A stretch of 6,566 nucleotides of DNA from positions 1 through 6,566 of the forward strand of contig JAXHUK010000077.1 in the NCBI GenBank assembly GCA_034189725.1, written 5' to 3'. The notes below the pieces were generated by a model. It did no database searches, was not told the origin of the DNA, and saw only the letters and a program-made list of their open reading frames with translations. The position numbers were made by a program, and so were the translations under genes. Source of the DNA: JAXHUK01 sp034189725 (GTDB lineage Bacteria; Chloroflexota; Dehalococcoidia; SZUA-161). Below are positions 5,161-6,566 of this stretch, one piece after another; within the stretch, counting starts at the first letter, position 1, and each line of letters begins with the position of its first letter.

Positions 5161-5970
5161 ATGCTGGTGGTTGGCGAAAACATAAATGCATCGAACAAAT
5201 CTGTGGGACAGGCTATTTCAAACAAAGATCGAGAGTTCCTGGAAAACATAGCCAGAGATGAGGCTGCTGCAGGCGCTGATTTCATCGACGTCAATGCTGG
5301 GGTTAGCCTGGGAAGCTGGGAGACTCCAGAGGCGGCAATGGAGTGGTTGGTTGAAATCGTTCAGTCAGTTACCAATAAACCGTTAGCTATAGATAGTGAC
5401 GTCCCAAGCGTAATTGAAGCTGCATTACGCAGGTATAAAGGCGATAAGGTAATGATTAATTCGGTAAATGCCGAGACTGAGAGGCTCGATGCTATCGGCC
5501 CGCTGGCGGCGGAACGCCAGGCTTTATTAGTAGCTCTCCCCATGGGAACGGATGGGATACCGAACAACGTTGAGGAACGGCTGGCTGCCTGCGAGGTGAT
5601 AATGACGCACCTGACCCGTCTTGGTTTGCAGGAGGAACAGGTGTATTTTGACCCGCTGGTGCTCCCGGTTTCAGTTGATCCGAACCAGTCGATCGTCACA
5701 TTGAAGACAATTGAGCAGATCAAATCTCGTTTCCCCTCTGCCAAGACCGTGATGGGACTGAGCAATATTTCCTTTGGATTACCTCAAAGGGGAATGATCA
5801 ACAGGGCTTTTCTCTTGATGGCGGCGTATGCAGGGCTTGATGCTGCGATTATGAACCCTCTTGATGCCAGGATGATGAGCTTTGTCAGGGTCGCCGATAT
5901 GCTTACGGGGAAAGACCCCTCGTGCAAGGGATATATACGAGCGCACAGGAAAGGACTTTTAGTAGAATAA
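5161..5970 (+). CDS. Methyltetrahydrofolate:corrinoid methyltransferase (MtgA/AcsE/MetH-pterin-domain type)
   Basis: This 269-residue pterin-binding TIM-barrel protein is the size of AcsE (MeTr) and MtgA. Motifs in order: GENINAS (5-11), FIDVNAG (41-47), AIDSD (76-80), INSVNAE (99-105), PMGTDGIP (127-134), YFDPLVLPVSVDPNQ (162-176), VMGLSNISFGLPQRGMIN (197-214) and AAIMNPLDARMM (228-239). Asp78, Asp164 and Asn202 fit the pterin-contact and proton-relay positions Asp75, Asp160 and Asn199 of Moorella MeTr, aligned by eye. The enzyme transfers a methyl group between a corrinoid protein and tetrahydrofolate. Beside an MttB-type enzyme the likely direction is methyl-corrinoid to methyl-H4folate, feeding the Wood-Ljungdahl methyl branch. 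The ribosome site GAGG (5148-5151) overlaps the stop of the preceding gene, 11 nt apart. AcsE-like acetogenic use in the opposite direction is possible. Confidence 0.93.
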   Translation: MLVVGENINASNKSVGQAISNKDREFLENIARDEAAAGADFIDVNAGVSLGSWETPEAAMEWLVEIVQSVTNKPLAIDSDVPSVIEAALRRYKGDKVMINSVNAETERLDAIGPLAAERQALLVALPMGTDGIPNNVEERLAACEVIMTHLTRLGLQEEQVYFDPLVLPVSVDPNQSIVTLKTIEQIKSRFPSAKTVMGLSNISFGLPQRGMINRAFLLMAAYAGLDAAIMNPLDARMMSFVRVADMLTGKDPSCKGYIRAHRKGLLVE

Positions 5971-6011
5971 AGCAGATATGGTTAGACGTATTGAAGAGGA
6001 GAATTTGACGC

Positions 6012-6018
6012 AGGAGGG
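6012..6018 (+). promoter_or_regulatory. Ribosome binding site that selects a GTG start
   Basis: AGGAGGG (6012-6018) stands 5 nt before GTG at 6024. An ATG overlaps it at 6022 but runs into TAA after seven codons in the wrong frame, so GTG is the real start of the downstream methyltransferase gene. Confidence 0.8.
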
Positions 6019-6023
6019 ATAAT

Positions 6024-6566
6024 GTGGCAAGAGAAGGAATTCTAATAGAGAAACCTCTGGAGAGGATGAGCGAGGAGCAGATAACGCGAATTCACAAGGC
6101 TTCGATGGAAATATTGCGTGACCCTGGTCTGATATGTTTCAACAAAGAGGCTGCGGAGATATTCGCAAGCCATGGAGCAGATGTCACGACGGTTACTCCT
6201 GCTGACCATCCAACGTGGTTAGTAAAAATTCCTGAAAAGTTGGTTCTCGATGCTATCGAAAGCGCACCAAAGACCGTCAAACTGGGAGCGAGGAATCCTG
6301 ACAACACTCTGATAATGAACGGTGAAGAGCCGCGAGTGTATTTCATCTCCGGTTCCGAAACCAACATATGGCTTGATGTTGATTTCCCGACATATGTAAA
6401 GAAAGCAGACCCCAGCGTTGAAATTAGGGTGCCGGAGTTTTACCCCAGGAGAGGTATGGTCGCTGACCTGTGCAATTCTGCACATGTCTGTGAGCATCTG
6501 GAGACCCTGGATGGTTACATCCGTACTGTGAATATTCAGGATAAGGATATTACCGAAGATAACAAG
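6024..6566 (+). CDS. Second MttB-superfamily methyltransferase, 5' part (runs off the window)
   Basis: The frame is open from GTG at 6024 to the last base, giving 181 residues of an N-terminal portion. It starts 53 nt after the methyl-H4folate methyltransferase, most likely as the same operon. The N-terminus follows the MttB pattern: LERMSEEQITRIHKASMEIL (12-31), GL (35-36), EAAEIFASHGADV (42-54), IPEKLVLDAIESAPKTVKLGARNPDN (69-94) and a SGSETNIWLDVDF block (109-121), where the first paralog has TGTGGTALNVYS. After that it diverges: FPTYVKKADPSVEIRVPEFYPRRG (121-144) replaces the paralog's QETGEKRL-type segment. The paralogs are similar only in outline, so this is a separate subfamily, probably with a different substrate. 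Catalytic and C-terminal regions are outside the window, so activity and full length (usually near 480-510) cannot be judged. Confidence 0.88.
   Translation, partial: MAREGILIEKPLERMSEEQITRIHKASMEILRDPGLICFNKEAAEIFASHGADVTTVTPADHPTWLVKIPEKLVLDAIESAPKTVKLGARNPDNTLIMNGEEPRVYFISGSETNIWLDVDFPTYVKKADPSVEIRVPEFYPRRGMVADLCNSAHVCEHLETLDGYIRTVNIQDKDITEDNK

Noticed and set aside
6022..6045. ATG at 6022 as start of the last gene
   Set aside because: That frame stops after seven codons; GTG at 6024 opens the MttB-like frame.

Overview
The window looks like chromosome of a strictly anaerobic bacterium that uses corrinoid-dependent methyl transfer. The gene mix (short-form ThiC, archaeal-type Thi4, MttB-superfamily methyltransferases, a pterin methyltransferase and a free-standing MetH-activation-like protein) would suit sediment Chloroflexota of the Dehalococcoidia type or similar anaerobes. 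That assignment is inference from gene content. Shine-Dalgarno sites, a TPP riboswitch with an intrinsic terminator and sigma70-like promoters argue for a bacterium rather than an archaeon.

Left half, minus strand (about 1-2550): a thiamine-precursor operon. A promoter (2517-2545) leads into a clear TPP riboswitch (2407-2494) and an intrinsic terminator (2364-2393). These are followed by thiC (1047-2342, pyrimidine moiety) and then, 168 nt on, a Thi4-type thiazole synthase (84-878). The switch can be drawn to the base: the 3' strand of aptamer helix P1 and the 5' arm of the terminator can pair with each other in a 10-bp antiterminator. The Thi4 carries Ala where suicidal Thi4 enzymes carry the sulfur-donating Cys.

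Middle (about 2546-3003): a divergent intergenic region without a convincing intact gene. It holds a four-run G tract with quadruplex potential, a good plus-strand promoter (2664-2692), a leader with competing hairpins ending in seven T (2770-2836), and on the opposite strand a 24-codon ORF with a strong ribosome site that may be the relic of a Panacea/DUF4065-like gene.

Right half, plus strand (3004-6566): a tightly packed methyl-transfer operon. In order it encodes a stand-alone protein like the MetH reactivation domain (3004-3702), a non-pyrrolysine MttB-superfamily methyltransferase (3710-5149), a methyltetrahydrofolate:corrinoid methyltransferase (5161-5970), and a second, divergent MttB-superfamily protein with a GTG start (6024 to the window end, truncated there). 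The likely chemistry is demethylation of a methylated (quaternary) amine onto a corrinoid protein and then to tetrahydrofolate. The corrinoid protein itself is not in the window, and the substrate cannot be read from the sequence.
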